Shown here: positions 5,992 to 13,908 of the stretch, one piece after another
Layout: each line of letters begins with the position of its first letter
Position numbering within the stretch: position 1 is the first letter of the stretch
Source: a virus
Reading direction: 5' to 3' (one strand)
Length of the DNA stretch: 64,000 nucleotides
IMG/VR virus record: IMGVR_UViG_3300032087_006453
Coordinates: 1-64,000 of that record
Translations under genes and position numbers: made by a program
Notes under the pieces: model-generated
Seen by the model: only the letters and a program-made list of their open reading frames with translations
Told to the model about the DNA's origin: nothing
Databases searched by the model: none

Positions 5992-6790
5992 TCTTCGCTC
6001 TCCTATAAGCCCCAACCGCAACAGGCCATAGTCCTTCCGCAATCTCCAGACAAGCCTCGGCAACCTTTTGAATCTCCCATTGCGCCCCTTCGTGCGTGCG
6101 AAGGTCGACGAATTTCAGGAGATTTGATAGGTCGACTGTGCCATAGTACTCGGTGTAAAGGTTCTGTGGCAGAACACCGCGAGCTTGTTCGCGGCAAACG
6201 CCTGCTTCGATGAGACTATCATAGAGCTTCAAGCTTTTCGCATGCCAGTCTCCGATAACCTTGCTCGCATCTCCTCGATGACCGGAAGGTCCATAAGGAA
6301 CCTTAACTACTGGATTCACCAACTCGCCGGCGTTACTTGCCTGACGGTTGCTTTTGTGTTGTGTCCTAAAAGCCTGTGGCTCGTAGAACCTCAGATTCAC
6401 ATCTGTATACCTGCGAGAAATTTCATTATAGGACCAGGTCCTATGGCGATGATGCTGGCTGCGGACAAACAAAGGAACAGTAAACCTAAATGTAGCCAGA
6501 TTATGTTCAAAAGTAGAGGTGTGTCGATGTTCGACCAGGTACTTAATGAGTCTTTTGTCTTTTTCATCTAACGCCTCCTTATGCTTCCCAAAACTGACAC
6601 GAGCACTGTTGACGATAGTAAGATCGCTGCCCATCCACTCCACCAAATCAACTCTGCCAATTCCGTCTCCATAGATCTCAATGCTCCTCATAGAATCGTT
6701 TAAAAAACGCTCTGCTTTGGGCACCGTTGCCCTAATGTTTGGGTCCACAAACCACTCCCTTTTCGTCCTGTATGCGTCTGGATCGCTCAC
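5975..6790 (-). CDS. thyX: FAD-dependent thymidylate synthase ThyX
   Basis: 271 residues. Converts dUMP to dTMP using methylene-tetrahydrofolate, FAD and NADPH. The ThyX signature is present near residue 118 as HRHRTWSYNEISRRY, with RHR for FAD binding and the Ser/Arg for dUMP; ARVSFGK near 65 and EHNLATFRF near 97 are also typical. It is the probable dTMP source, which makes the second, ThyA-fold enzyme at 52001-52879 available for a different job. It is followed by a cysteine-synthase-like gene. Confidence 0.95.
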   Translation of the reverse strand: MSDPDAYRTKREWFVDPNIRATVPKAERFLNDSMRSIEIYGDGIGRVDLVEWMGSDLTIVNSARVSFGKHKEALDEKDKRLIKYLVEHRHTSTFEHNLATFRFTVPLFVRSQHHRHRTWSYNEISRRYTDVNLRFYEPQAFRTQHKSNRQASNAGELVNPVVKVPYGPSGHRGDASKVIGDWHAKSLKLYDSLIEAGVCREQARGVLPQNLYTEYYGTVDLSNLLKFVDLRTHEGAQWEIQKVAEACLEIAEGLWPVAVGAYRRAKNEEKQ

Positions 6791-6798
6791 TTAAACCC

Positions 6799-7677
6799 TC
6801 AAATGCAACTAAGATAACGCTCACCACGATCGCAAAGCATGGTGAAAATAACTCCATCAAATTCATTCTCGCTCGCCCACTTTTCGCAGGCTAACACGTT
6901 TGCACCAGAACTAATGCCAACCAGCATGCCCTTTTGCTTGATGAGTTCCCTGGCTCTCTGCTTTGCAGACTCAGTCGGTATCACAACTATTTCATCAACC
7001 TCTTCGAGATCAACAAGAAACTTGCTTCCGTCACCGATACCTTGGATACCGTGTAGCCCGGGTTCTCCGCCGCTCATCACTGGAGATTCTGCAGGCTCGA
7101 CTGCAATGATCTTTACATCCGGATAGTTCTCACGAAGTTTTGCTGCAACTCCCATGATTGTTCCACCTGTTCCCGTTCCGGATACGAATGCAGCAGGCTT
7201 CGTGTTCATCGACCTGCAAGCTTGGACAATCTCCTCTCCGGTGGTGTGGTAGTGGCACTCGATGTTCAGCGGGTTATTGAACTGATTCGTGTTGTACCAT
7301 CCATTCTCTTCCGCAAGTCGATCCCTTAGTGCAATTGCACCGTCAAAATCACCGGCATCGACCTCGATGAGCTCTGCGCCGAGGGTCGTCATCATCTGTT
7401 TTCGCTCTTCAGACATGTTGCAAGGCATGACAATCTTCATGTCATAACCTCTCTCTGCAGCAAGAAGAGCAAATGCAATCCCCGTGTTTCCTGATGTTGC
7501 CTCAACAAGAGTGTCGCCGGCCTTAATTTGACCAGCGTTCTCTGCAGCGTCGAGGATGTACTTTGCCAGACGATCCTTCACACTTCCAGAGGGACTGTAC
7601 GTTTCAAACTTTCCATAAATGCCTTCTTCAACTTTGAGAAGAGGCGTATTCCCCACGTGATCAGATGGTCTAGACAT
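6799..7677 (-). CDS. Cysteine synthase-like PLP enzyme (CysK/CysM family)
   Basis: 292 residues with start at ATG 7677 after GGAGCTGGA. Fold-type II PLP enzyme with the Schiff-base lysine in PSGSVKDR, the substrate loop EATSGNTG, the phosphate loop GTGTGGT and GISSGAN near the end, as in O-acetylserine or O-phosphoserine sulfhydrylases and cystathionine beta-synthase cores. All key residues are intact, so it should be active. It could supply cysteine during infection, or feed an amino acid derivative to a pathway such as the PLP-containing unit at 29.7-32.7 kb. Phage copies are uncommon. Exact substrate cannot be told from sequence. Confidence 0.9.
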   Translation of the reverse strand: MSRPSDHVGNTPLLKVEEGIYGKFETYSPSGSVKDRLAKYILDAAENAGQIKAGDTLVEATSGNTGIAFALLAAERGYDMKIVMPCNMSEERKQMMTTLGAELIEVDAGDFDGAIALRDRLAEENGWYNTNQFNNPLNIECHYHTTGEEIVQACRSMNTKPAAFVSGTGTGGTIMGVAAKLRENYPDVKIIAVEPAESPVMSGGEPGLHGIQGIGDGSKFLVDLEEVDEIVVIPTESAKQRARELIKQKGMLVGISSGANVLACEKWASENEFDGVIFTMLCDRGERYLSCI

Positions 7678-7736
7678 TCCAGCTCCGCTATGTATTTCAT
7701 TGTACGGCACAGCGCAGCCGCTTTACAGAACCTAAA

Positions 7737-8402
7737 TTACACTATGTTCGGAGAGATGTCCAGCAAGTCCCTGATGCTGTTGAAGTGAGCTCGTGCAATG
7801 TCCCACTGACCCTCTTCGGTCATGAGGTACTTTGCTTCGTCGAGGTTGACAAAGAAGCCGTTCTCGCTAAGAAGCGCTGGCATCGCTGTTTTCCGAAGCA
7901 CGTAGAAAGACTGATTCTCCACAACCTTGCGCGGCCTTAGTTCCGTGTTGCCGTACTCGGCGAGGAGGTTGTTGGCAATGTCTCCTGACAAACCGCTTGC
8001 CCTGTAAACGAACACAGACGCGCCTCTAACGTCGATCGAAGGTCCTCTGATGTCCATGCCAATTGCATTTGCGTGAATGGACACAAAGATCGTGCTACCG
8101 CTCTTGTTTTCTCTGTTTGCGTTTGCAACCCTTTGCGAAAGGGAGACATCCGCCTGCTCAAGGCTCACAGTGTCGATAGAGTCCACAACGTACCTACCAG
8201 AAACGCAGTCGTATGTCTCAACACCTGCTCTGACGAGAAGAGACATGAACTTGCTAGCGGTGCCTCGGTTGAAGACTCCCTCGTAAATCGAGAACTCTTC
8301 AGGCTCCGTGAAGTGGTACTGTTTAGAACCAGGAGTCTGGTACTCGCCATCAATCATACCGCCGTGACCGTAGTCGACGATAACCCTATCTACTGTTGCC
8401 AT
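7737..8402 (-). CDS. N-acetylmuramoyl-L-alanine amidase (Amidase_3)
   Basis: 221 residues, start taken at ATG 8402. Zinc ligands of the Amidase_3 fold are visible: His in VDYGHGG (residue 12), Glu in IYEGVFNRG, His in SIHANA near 115 and catalytic Glu in ALLSENGFF near 185. It cleaves the amide between MurNAc and the stem peptide, so it is the likely endolysin or a virion lysin. No signal peptide, so release from the cytoplasm would need a holin or another route. The longer open frame to 8486 runs into tRNA-Leu and is rejected. Confidence 0.9.
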   Translation of the reverse strand: MATVDRVIVDYGHGGMIDGEYQTPGSKQYHFTEPEEFSIYEGVFNRGTASKFMSLLVRAGVETYDCVSGRYVVDSIDTVSLEQADVSLSQRVANANRENKSGSTIFVSIHANAIGMDIRGPSIDVRGASVFVYRASGLSGDIANNLLAEYGNTELRPRKVVENQSFYVLRKTAMPALLSENGFFVNLDEAKYLMTEEGQWDIARAHFNSIRDLLDISPNIV

Positions 8403-8447
8403 TAAACCCATCCAGACACGTTGCAGTGTCGATTCAGGGTATAAATA

Positions 8448-8529
<82 letters not shown>

Positions 8530-8533
8530 TAAA

Positions 8534-8606
<73 letters not shown>

Positions 8607-8612
8607 AAGGTA

Positions 8613-8686
8613 TCGGGATAGCTGGATTCGAACCAACGACCCTCTGCTCCCAAAGCAGATGCGCTACCAGACTGCGCTATATCCCG
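8613..8686 (-). tRNA. tRNA-Pro(TGG)
   Basis: Acceptor CGGGATA/TATCCCG, anticodon loop TTTGGGA giving TGG, discriminator A, CCA not encoded. The last codons of the VWA lipoprotein gene overlap its first 10 bases. Confidence 0.95.
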
Positions 8687-10062
8687 TCAACACATTTTAA
8701 GTACTGATAGGTGATTTGTACAACGTCTTCTCCCGTTGGTGCGTTCGACCTATCAAAGATTATCCTGTTACCGGCAGTTCCGTCATACTCCCAATCGCTT
8801 GGCGGTGATATCATTCCGTTGATCGTAACCTCAATGAATGCAGGCTCAACTGGCGTCCTGCTCATCTCAAACTCAAGAACAGGGTTGTAACTAGACTCCG
8901 CTATCATTGTCAGGCTGTCGCCCCAAGAGCCGCAAATGTCGATGGAAGAACCCGGGTTTAGCTTTGAAAGTTCCACGTATCGAGGTGCGTAAAATGCGGA
9001 ACAATGGCGCTTTTCACCCGTATCTGGAATTAGAGGATCGATCGGGTCGATGACTGAGAAGATGGCAATGTTTTCGTGTCCGTAAAGTCCTTGGAACCAA
9101 TCGGAGTATTCTATCACAGATCTAGAATCGTCTCCGGGCTCGTCTGTTACAAACACGAGCGTTAGGAAACTGTCTTCCCTCAGCACGCCGGTATCCCATG
9201 AGAAAGCACCGAATGGACCAGCGCCACCGCCAGTAGCTTGGAAAGCCATTTCCATTCCTGTCTCATAGGGATTTCCAGAAGTTCCTGCAGTCAGCTGAGC
9301 CTGCAATTCGCCAACTATGTCAGGCGTTGCGGGAGTAACGATCGGTCCTCGAAGAGCAGCGGAATCTGTCGTGATGACTCCTATCTGGAAGTCTACGTCA
9401 GATCCCTCGAGAGCTCTTGCAAACTTAGTTACGTTTGCAGAAAGGTCCGCTTGTTCCTCTGCCATAGAGCAAGAGTTGTCAATCACAAACAGAACGTCAG
9501 CCTTGTAGCTTTCTTCCCCAAGATGTGTATCGATCTGCTCGGGATAGTCGTTGGCATAGAAATCCTGGTCTATCCATATGTAGGGATCGTTGATTGCGTT
9601 CGATCTAATGAACAGCCTTGCTCCGTCGTCCACACCGTTGTTCTCGATGTGCTTGTACTCTATGACAATCTCTTCGCCGGGATCCAGGATCGCTTCGGTT
9701 GGATGCGTAACAATAACGTCTGGTGCAGCCAAACCATTCCATTCGATCGAATCGATCACTAACGGCTGCTGACCCACAGAACGAATTGTAACCGTGGCAT
9801 CTACTTCGCACTCCCGATCAGTTGGACCGGTCTCTAGTCGCTCTGGGAAGACCCTGATTTTTGGAAATCCACCAACAGGTGGGTCATCATAAGGCGAACT
9901 GGGCGGAGTGATCCAACCACTGTCGTAGCACAAGCACGATGAGTCTTCGGTATCCACTATGCTTTGATGTGTGTCGATTCCTGCAATCTTTTCTCTGACG
10001 TGGAAATCGTTTTCAGAAGAGCAGGAGAAAATGGCTAGGATACAAAATACTAAGAAACGCAC
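8677..10062 (-). CDS. VWA-domain lipoprotein, predicted surface adhesin
   Basis: 461 residues. A lipoprotein signal (MRFLVFCILAIFSC) ends in a lipobox Cys at residue 14. Residues about 70-165 look like a beta-sandwich of the choice-of-anchor type (FPERLETG, LDPGEEIVIEY). A von Willebrand type A domain starts near 190 with the MIDAS motif FVIDNSCSM (DxSxS), followed by TTDSA and VTDEPGDDSR. Such proteins bind metal and ligands at the surface of Gram-negative, often predatory, bacteria. In a phage it might alter the infected cell surface, exclude other phages or mediate cell contact. The stop codon lies inside tRNA-Pro; it sits between two tRNA groups, as many acquired genes do. Confidence 0.85.
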   Translation of the reverse strand: MRFLVFCILAIFSCSSENDFHVREKIAGIDTHQSIVDTEDSSCLCYDSGWITPPSSPYDDPPVGGFPKIRVFPERLETGPTDRECEVDATVTIRSVGQQPLVIDSIEWNGLAAPDVIVTHPTEAILDPGEEIVIEYKHIENNGVDDGARLFIRSNAINDPYIWIDQDFYANDYPEQIDTHLGEESYKADVLFVIDNSCSMAEEQADLSANVTKFARALEGSDVDFQIGVITTDSAALRGPIVTPATPDIVGELQAQLTAGTSGNPYETGMEMAFQATGGGAGPFGAFSWDTGVLREDSFLTLVFVTDEPGDDSRSVIEYSDWFQGLYGHENIAIFSVIDPIDPLIPDTGEKRHCSAFYAPRYVELSKLNPGSSIDICGSWGDSLTMIAESSYNPVLEFEMSRTPVEPAFIEVTINGMISPPSDWEYDGTAGNRIIFDRSNAPTGEDVVQITYQYLKCVDGI

Positions 10063-10100
10063 TGACCACCCCTTTGTATAAGTAGACAGTGGAGAAGGGA

Positions 10101-10174
10101 AGCCGCCTGTCGGATTCGAACCGACGACCTGCTGATTACAAATCAGCTGCTCTGGCCAACTGAGCTAAGGCGGC
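10101..10174 (-). tRNA. tRNA-Thr(TGT)
   Basis: Acceptor GCCGCCT/AGGCGGC, anticodon loop TTTGTAA giving TGT, T-loop TTCGAAT, discriminator T, CCA not encoded. Confidence 0.94.
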
Positions 10175-10314
10175 AAATGGGGAGACGACGTAGCAGGATG
10201 ATAATCGGACGAGAAGGCGAGTAAGTTGCTTTCACCAACTCTCATGACCGACCGTAGGGCAACTAATCTACAGTCTTGGTTTTTTGTTTTGATTTCCTGC
10301 TTCCGTCGTCGACT

Positions 10315-10336
10315 CCTTCGTCCCGTCGGACGAAGG
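10315..10336 (-). other. Strong hairpin between tRNA-Arg and tRNA-Thr
   Basis: A perfect 9-bp inverted repeat (CCTTCGTCC/GGACGAAGG) with a 4-base loop, 13 bases downstream of tRNA-Arg. No T-run follows on either strand at once, so a processing stem for the tRNA precursor or an RNA stability element is more likely than a terminator. The rest of 10175-10349 shows no gene. Confidence 0.5.
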
Positions 10337-10349
10337 CCCCAAAGGGAAA

Positions 10350-10422
10350 CGAGAGATACTGGATTCGAACCAGTGACCTACGGCTTAGAAGGCCGGTGCT
10401 CTATCCACTGAGCTAATCTCCC
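10350..10422 (-). tRNA. tRNA-Arg(TCT)
   Basis: Acceptor GGGAGAT/ATCTCTC, anticodon loop CTTCTAA giving TCT, T-loop TTCGAAT, discriminator G, CCA not encoded. Confidence 0.95.
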
Positions 10423-10551
10423 AAAGTGTTGGTTACTCGGGCGCGTGAGATCCCTTTCACCTTGAGAAGCACGAGTCTCCTCACTAATACCCCACTCAGC
10501 TGAGGGCGGAATGATTACAGCAACAGCCCCATTCCGCTGCGGGCACCTGGG

Positions 10552-10617
10552 TCAATCCCCCAGGATTTCGACAACCGCTAGAAGAGCTAGCGGAATCATA
10601 ATGGCCATGGTCGCCAT
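10552..10617 (-). CDS. 21-residue hydrophobic peptide
   Basis: ATG 10617 follows GGAGTGAATC and encodes MATMAIMIPLALLAVVEILGD, a single short membrane helix. The middle of the gene forms a CCGCTAG/CTAGCGG hairpin. Short, so support is limited to the ribosome site and composition. The flanking stretch 10423-10551 has no visible gene. Confidence 0.35.
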   Translation of the reverse strand: MATMAIMIPLALLAVVEILGD

Positions 10618-10647
10618 GATTCACTCCAGTTAGTTAAGGGTTGAAGT

Positions 10648-10923
10648 TTAAGCTTCGCCGGAGATTGGAAGAGAGCTGATTAGTTCAACCAAGCCGGCCT
10701 CAGCCAACGGAAGAAGTGCTCTGTTCTCAAGATCGACATCATTTCGAAGAACCTCTACTTCGTCGATCTGTTCAGCAACATCCTGAAGTTCTGCGTACGT
10801 TGAAAGCATGATTGCTGACATCGTTGCATCGTAAGTTGCCCTCTCGAGAGGAGTTAGGCGACTCAAGATGGTTTCCACTGTCTCCTCTGGGGAGTCGTCG
10901 TTCATCATTTCCCTTGTTGCCAT
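10648..10923 (-). CDS. 91-residue acidic helical protein, unknown
   Basis: ATG 10923 preceded by GGAGATATTTAGAA. Highly acidic, almost all helical, with a possible coiled coil around LQDVAEQIDEVEVLRNDVDLE. Stands alone between the RNA ligase gene and the tRNA cluster. No family recognised. Confidence 0.6.
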   Translation of the reverse strand: MATREMMNDDSPEETVETILSRLTPLERATYDATMSAIMLSTYAELQDVAEQIDEVEVLRNDVDLENRALLPLAEAGLVELISSLPISGEA

Positions 10924-10953
10924 TTCTAAATATCTCCTCAGAAGCTCGATTGT

Positions 10954-12225
10954 TTAGGACACATAGATGGGAAGGAAATCATTTGCACGATTGTGCGAGA
11001 AATTCCTGTCCCTGTTCCATCGGTAGTACTTTCGGCAAACCGTTCGGAAGTACTCTACACTTCCCTCCTGGTCTCCGTGAAGAACGTAAAGCGCCTTGTA
11101 GCTGTTGGAATTTGAGAGATGCTTGATCTTGTCGACCATCCGATATGCAACATCTCGAATCTCTTCGGGAAGCGTGATGAGCATCTTGTCAAGCCTTTCG
11201 TTGACCATGCAATTCATCAGGTACTTGTAGCTGAGCTTGGATTTGACCATCTCACCGATGTAGTTCACGTACTTGAACTTGATTCGCTGAGCATCTTTGC
11301 CTGTGCCGATGCATGCAACCCAACCTTCGTTGTTGTGCACGTCTCGCCTGTTGATCTCATCGATGACTTCGCTAATGGTCATCATCTTGCGTTCCGGCAG
11401 AACAATGCTAGTGTTTCCTACCTCACGAACCTTCATGATGATTCTCTCAAGCACGTCCGAAGGAATCTCGTTGCCTCCTGTGTCGTATGCTGCGAGAAGA
11501 TATACCGACTCCTCGTTGCCATAGTCAACATGCACACGGCTGATGGGGTGGACAAGTTCCACAACAACGGTCATCAGGGAGTAGCCGAACAGCTTACATG
11601 CGTGAGCTGCTGCATCGAAGGACTTTCGATCTAGAAGCCCTAGAGCTGCATCGACATACGGAGTCTCCAGCCTTCCTCGAGTGGTTGCACACAGCTGATC
11701 GTTGTGAATGAAGTACTGGAGCATTGCCCCATCTTCTTTGCGCTGCATCATGACGGGATCTGGACCGGCAACCTTGTGAATGAACTCGGTCTCTGAGCTC
11801 GGCACCTCATCGCGATTGAAGAACTTTCGGAAGCTTCGGGATGCAAGCTTAACCCCAGAGACCTCACCTGGTGTCTCGTAGGAATACACTAGGCCACGCA
11901 TCAGTCTGAGTGAAGTCGTCCAGCCATCGCCGCCTGCAACATCGTGAAGTACGTTGTGAGCCTGAGGAGTGTAGTTGAACAAGACAAGCTTGCGACGTGC
12001 ATCAAGGTCGAAGCTGAAGAGATTGCCTGCCTTTACGCCCCACTTTGGATTGATTCCAAGAATGCTGTTGAGCTCATCGTTCCACTGCTTCTTGAGATGA
12101 CGCCAGCGATTCTTCTTGTCCTCTCGGGTCGTCATCTCGCTGGTAATCCTAGCAACAAGCTTTGGAAACTCGACGTCGAGAAAGATGGACTCTTCCATGG
12201 TTTGATGAGTTCTAAAATTTTTCAT
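10954..12225 (-). CDS. RNA ligase, T4 Rnl1-like
   Basis: 423 residues with start at ATG 12225 after GGAGGG. The nucleotidyltransferase motif I is MQRKEDGAML near residue 163, with the Lys that takes AMP; a motif IIIa-like segment RVHVDYGNEESVYLLAAY follows near 255 and lysines typical of motif V (RIKFKYVNY) near 325. This order fits ATP-dependent RNA ligases of the T4 Rnl1 family, which reseal tRNAs cut by host anticodon nucleases. No polynucleotide kinase partner is seen in this window. It has its own promoter at 12243-12271. The tRNA genes and CCA enzyme nearby support a tRNA repair role. Confidence 0.82.
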   Translation of the reverse strand: MKNFRTHQTMEESIFLDVEFPKLVARITSEMTTREDKKNRWRHLKKQWNDELNSILGINPKWGVKAGNLFSFDLDARRKLVLFNYTPQAHNVLHDVAGGDGWTTSLRLMRGLVYSYETPGEVSGVKLASRSFRKFFNRDEVPSSETEFIHKVAGPDPVMMQRKEDGAMLQYFIHNDQLCATTRGRLETPYVDAALGLLDRKSFDAAAHACKLFGYSLMTVVVELVHPISRVHVDYGNEESVYLLAAYDTGGNEIPSDVLERIIMKVREVGNTSIVLPERKMMTISEVIDEINRRDVHNNEGWVACIGTGKDAQRIKFKYVNYIGEMVKSKLSYKYLMNCMVNERLDKMLITLPEEIRDVAYRMVDKIKHLSNSNSYKALYVLHGDQEGSVEYFRTVCRKYYRWNRDRNFSHNRANDFLPIYVS

Positions 12226-12242
12226 GAATCCCTCCATGCATG

Positions 12243-12271
12243 ATTGTAATTGAGACAGCCTTAGTTTACAT
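12243..12271 (-). promoter_or_regulatory. Recurrent-type promoter for the RNA ligase gene
   Basis: ATGTAA, 17 bases, TACAAT on the minus strand, 18 bases before the ligase start. The TAA in the -35 is the stop codon of the preceding small gene, the same economy as in the cassette copies. Confidence 0.6.
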
Positions 12272-12373
12272 CGAAAGAGCAAGAATCAAAAAGAGGTATA
12301 CCAGCGGTGCCATCAGAATCGCAAACACGGTATCCTTGATCTGATCGCTCTTGGTGTAGTGTTCGTTGTTCAT
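12266..12373 (-). CDS. 35-residue membrane protein
   Basis: ATG 12373 lies 5 bases after GGAGGAAAG and overlaps the previous stop by 4 bases. A charged N-terminal half (NNEHYTKSDQIKD) is followed by one membrane helix (VFAILMAPLVYLFLILALSM). Good ribosome site and coupling make it credible. Function unknown. Confidence 0.6.
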   Translation of the reverse strand: MNNEHYTKSDQIKDTVFAILMAPLVYLFLILALSM

Positions 12374-12675
12374 CGCTTTCCTCCTGCGCTGTTTCTCTTG
12401 ACCTGGCTCTTTACCTTTCGTGCCGTTTTTGCATCCGGCGGTTCTTCCTGAAGATTCCCGATGTCCGTGCTGTAAAGTGCTCCCTCGCTAAGGTCACACA
12501 GTGTGACCCACTGCTTGCCGGCTGCAGTCTTGCTGAAGTACATGAGAGTTCCCCAGCGCCACTGCCCGCCGTAGTCCTGGAACCACAGGCAGTCGTTCTT
12601 CTTGTACGGGGAATCCGGATGCTTTTCAGTCATGGTGTTGGTACCTGGAAGTGGCTTGGCCTTCTTGCGTTTCAC
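12370..12675 (-). CDS. 101-residue basic protein, unknown
   Basis: GTG start at 12675 after GGAGGCATA, overlapping the previous stop by one base. Lys-rich at both ends, with an SH3-like centre (YKKNDCLWFQDYGGQWRWGTLMYF). May bind nucleic acid. The longer frame to 12870 is the previous gene out of frame. Confidence 0.6.
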   Translation of the reverse strand: MKRKKAKPLPGTNTMTEKHPDSPYKKNDCLWFQDYGGQWRWGTLMYFSKTAAGKQWVTLCDLSEGALYSTDIGNLQEEPPDAKTARKVKSQVKRNSAGGKR

Positions 12676-12941
12676 TATGCCTCCGTGCTGTGAATGACTT
12701 TGAAGCTTCCCGAGTGGTAGTTGCCGCATCGATGAGTGTCGCCCTCGGGAGTTGTCAGCAGAACATCGACGTAAACATCGCCGCGACCGTTGGCGTTGTG
12801 CGCGCTGTTGAGGGTAGTCTGCCTGACCTCGAGAACGATGCCGGTGCAGCCTTCGGGAATGGGCTTCCATCCCCTCGACTCGTTAACGACCGGGTTGTTT
12901 CGAACGGCGTAAATGTTTTTGACGATGTCGCCAGCTTTCAT
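12675..12941 (-). CDS. 88-residue SH3-like protein, unknown
   Basis: ATG 12941 after AAGGAGG, directly behind promoter copy 6. MKAGDIVKNIYAVR and CTGIVLEVRQ are typical of small beta barrels. Ends HRCGNYHSGSFKVIHSTEA. First gene of a three-gene unit (12675, 12370, 12266). Confidence 0.6.
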   Translation of the reverse strand: MKAGDIVKNIYAVRNNPVVNESRGWKPIPEGCTGIVLEVRQTTLNSAHNANGRGDVYVDVLLTTPEGDTHRCGNYHSGSFKVIHSTEA

Positions 12942-12948
12942 GATGCAA

Positions 12949-12995
12949 CCTCCTTACATTTTCATCATACCACGTGTAGATGAAATCTGCACTCA
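12949..12995 (-). promoter_or_regulatory. Recurrent phage promoter cassette, copy 6
   Basis: GTGCAG, 17 bases ending GTGG, TATGAT, then TGTAAGGAGG. The TGA of TGAGTGCAG is the stop codon of the HD hydrolase gene upstream. Confidence 0.75.
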
Positions 12996-13499
12996 GATTG
13001 AGTAGTAGTCGTCAACTATTTTCTTGGCTCGAGCGTAGAGCGTAGGGTCACCCTCGGTTAGCACCTTGAGTAGTGCAGCCTTTTCCTTCATGTAGACCTT
13101 CGCAAACTTGGGATCGTGCTCAGTAATGCTCTTTGAGTTACTGATTAGATCTGCTAGCTTGACCGTCTTAGACTGAGGAAGAGCCTTCGCAGTGTGAATC
13201 AGGTCTAAGTGCTTGCGTGCCTTTCGATTGCCGTCGCTCGGAACGCTGACGTCCGTGAGGTCTGCAACAAGCTGGCGTACCTTGTATCCAAACTCATTCC
13301 AGATATCTGACAGTGTGACGTCGGTGTCTTCGACAACGTCATGCAACACGGCAGCCGCAAGCATCTCGGGGGTGTGAGGAACCGTCTTCACGATTTCCAT
13401 AACCTCCAGAGGGTGAACGATGTAAGGCTCACCAGTGTACTTTCTGGTCTGACCCTGATGAGCTTCGGTTGCGAACAGTATGGCACGTTGAACAAGCAT
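12993..13499 (-). CDS. MESH1/SpoT-like HD hydrolase
   Basis: 168 residues. HD-domain metal and substrate motifs of the RelA/SpoT hydrolase family are intact: TRKYTGEPYIVHPLEV near 19 (contains the first His), LHDVVEDT near 52 (HD and ED) and VKLADLISN near 113 (Asp). Length and lack of any synthetase or TGS part match the stand-alone MESH1 type, which removes the 3' pyrophosphate of ppGpp and also acts on NADPH in animals. In a phage it would keep the host from shutting down growth by the stringent response. Coupled to the 13499-13837 gene. Confidence 0.88.
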   Translation of the reverse strand: MLVQRAILFATEAHQGQTRKYTGEPYIVHPLEVMEIVKTVPHTPEMLAAAVLHDVVEDTDVTLSDIWNEFGYKVRQLVADLTDVSVPSDGNRKARKHLDLIHTAKALPQSKTVKLADLISNSKSITEHDPKFAKVYMKEKAALLKVLTEGDPTLYARAKKIVDDYYSI

Positions 13500-13837
13500 C
13501 AGATGTACATCATCGTTTCGCTGTTCGACGCTGCGGCTTCGGCAGCATCGAAGTTAATGTTTCGCCAGTGGAAAGTTGCGAACGGCATCCGCGTGGTCTT
13601 CTTCGAGAACTTGTGCTGGACGATGACGTTCTTCTTCGTGATCGACTTGATCGGACCGAAGTAGCTCAGGTTGAACGAGTCGTACTCAGCAAACTCGCCA
13701 ATCTTGAAGGTCCGTTCCTTGAGCACAGGAATTTCTAGTTTGCCATCGATGTCGTTGGAGACCAGTGTGATGGACTCGCCGGGTGTCACGACAGCCCAGG
13801 AAGTTTTGCTCAGGTTTACAGTGAATGACTTGGCCAT
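13499..13837 (-). CDS. 112-residue beta-rich protein, unknown
   Basis: ATG 13837 after AAGGAGG, directly behind promoter copy 7, overlapping the hydrolase start by one base. Alternating beta pattern (FTVNLSKTSWAVVTPGESITLV) and a C-terminal tail rich in Ala and Met. Its pairing with the alarmone hydrolase is constant only within this window, so a shared role is unproven. Confidence 0.6.
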   Translation of the reverse strand: MAKSFTVNLSKTSWAVVTPGESITLVSNDIDGKLEIPVLKERTFKIGEFAEYDSFNLSYFGPIKSITKKNVIVQHKFSKKTTRMPFATFHWRNINFDAAEAAASNSETMMYI

Positions 13838-13844
13838 GTTCTTT

Positions 13845-13892
13845 CCTCCTTACATTCTCATCATACCATGCTTGGAGGAAATCTGCACTCAG
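13845..13892 (-). promoter_or_regulatory. Recurrent phage promoter cassette, copy 7
   Basis: GTGCAG, 17 bases ending ATGG, TATGAT, then TGTAAGGAGG. Drives 13499-13837 and the HD hydrolase. Confidence 0.75.
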
Positions 13893-13908
13893 TTTTGTAT
13901 GGCGTATT

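Noticed and set aside
10315-10336. Rho-independent terminator after tRNA-Arg
   Set aside because: Strong hairpin but no adjoining T-run in the reading direction.
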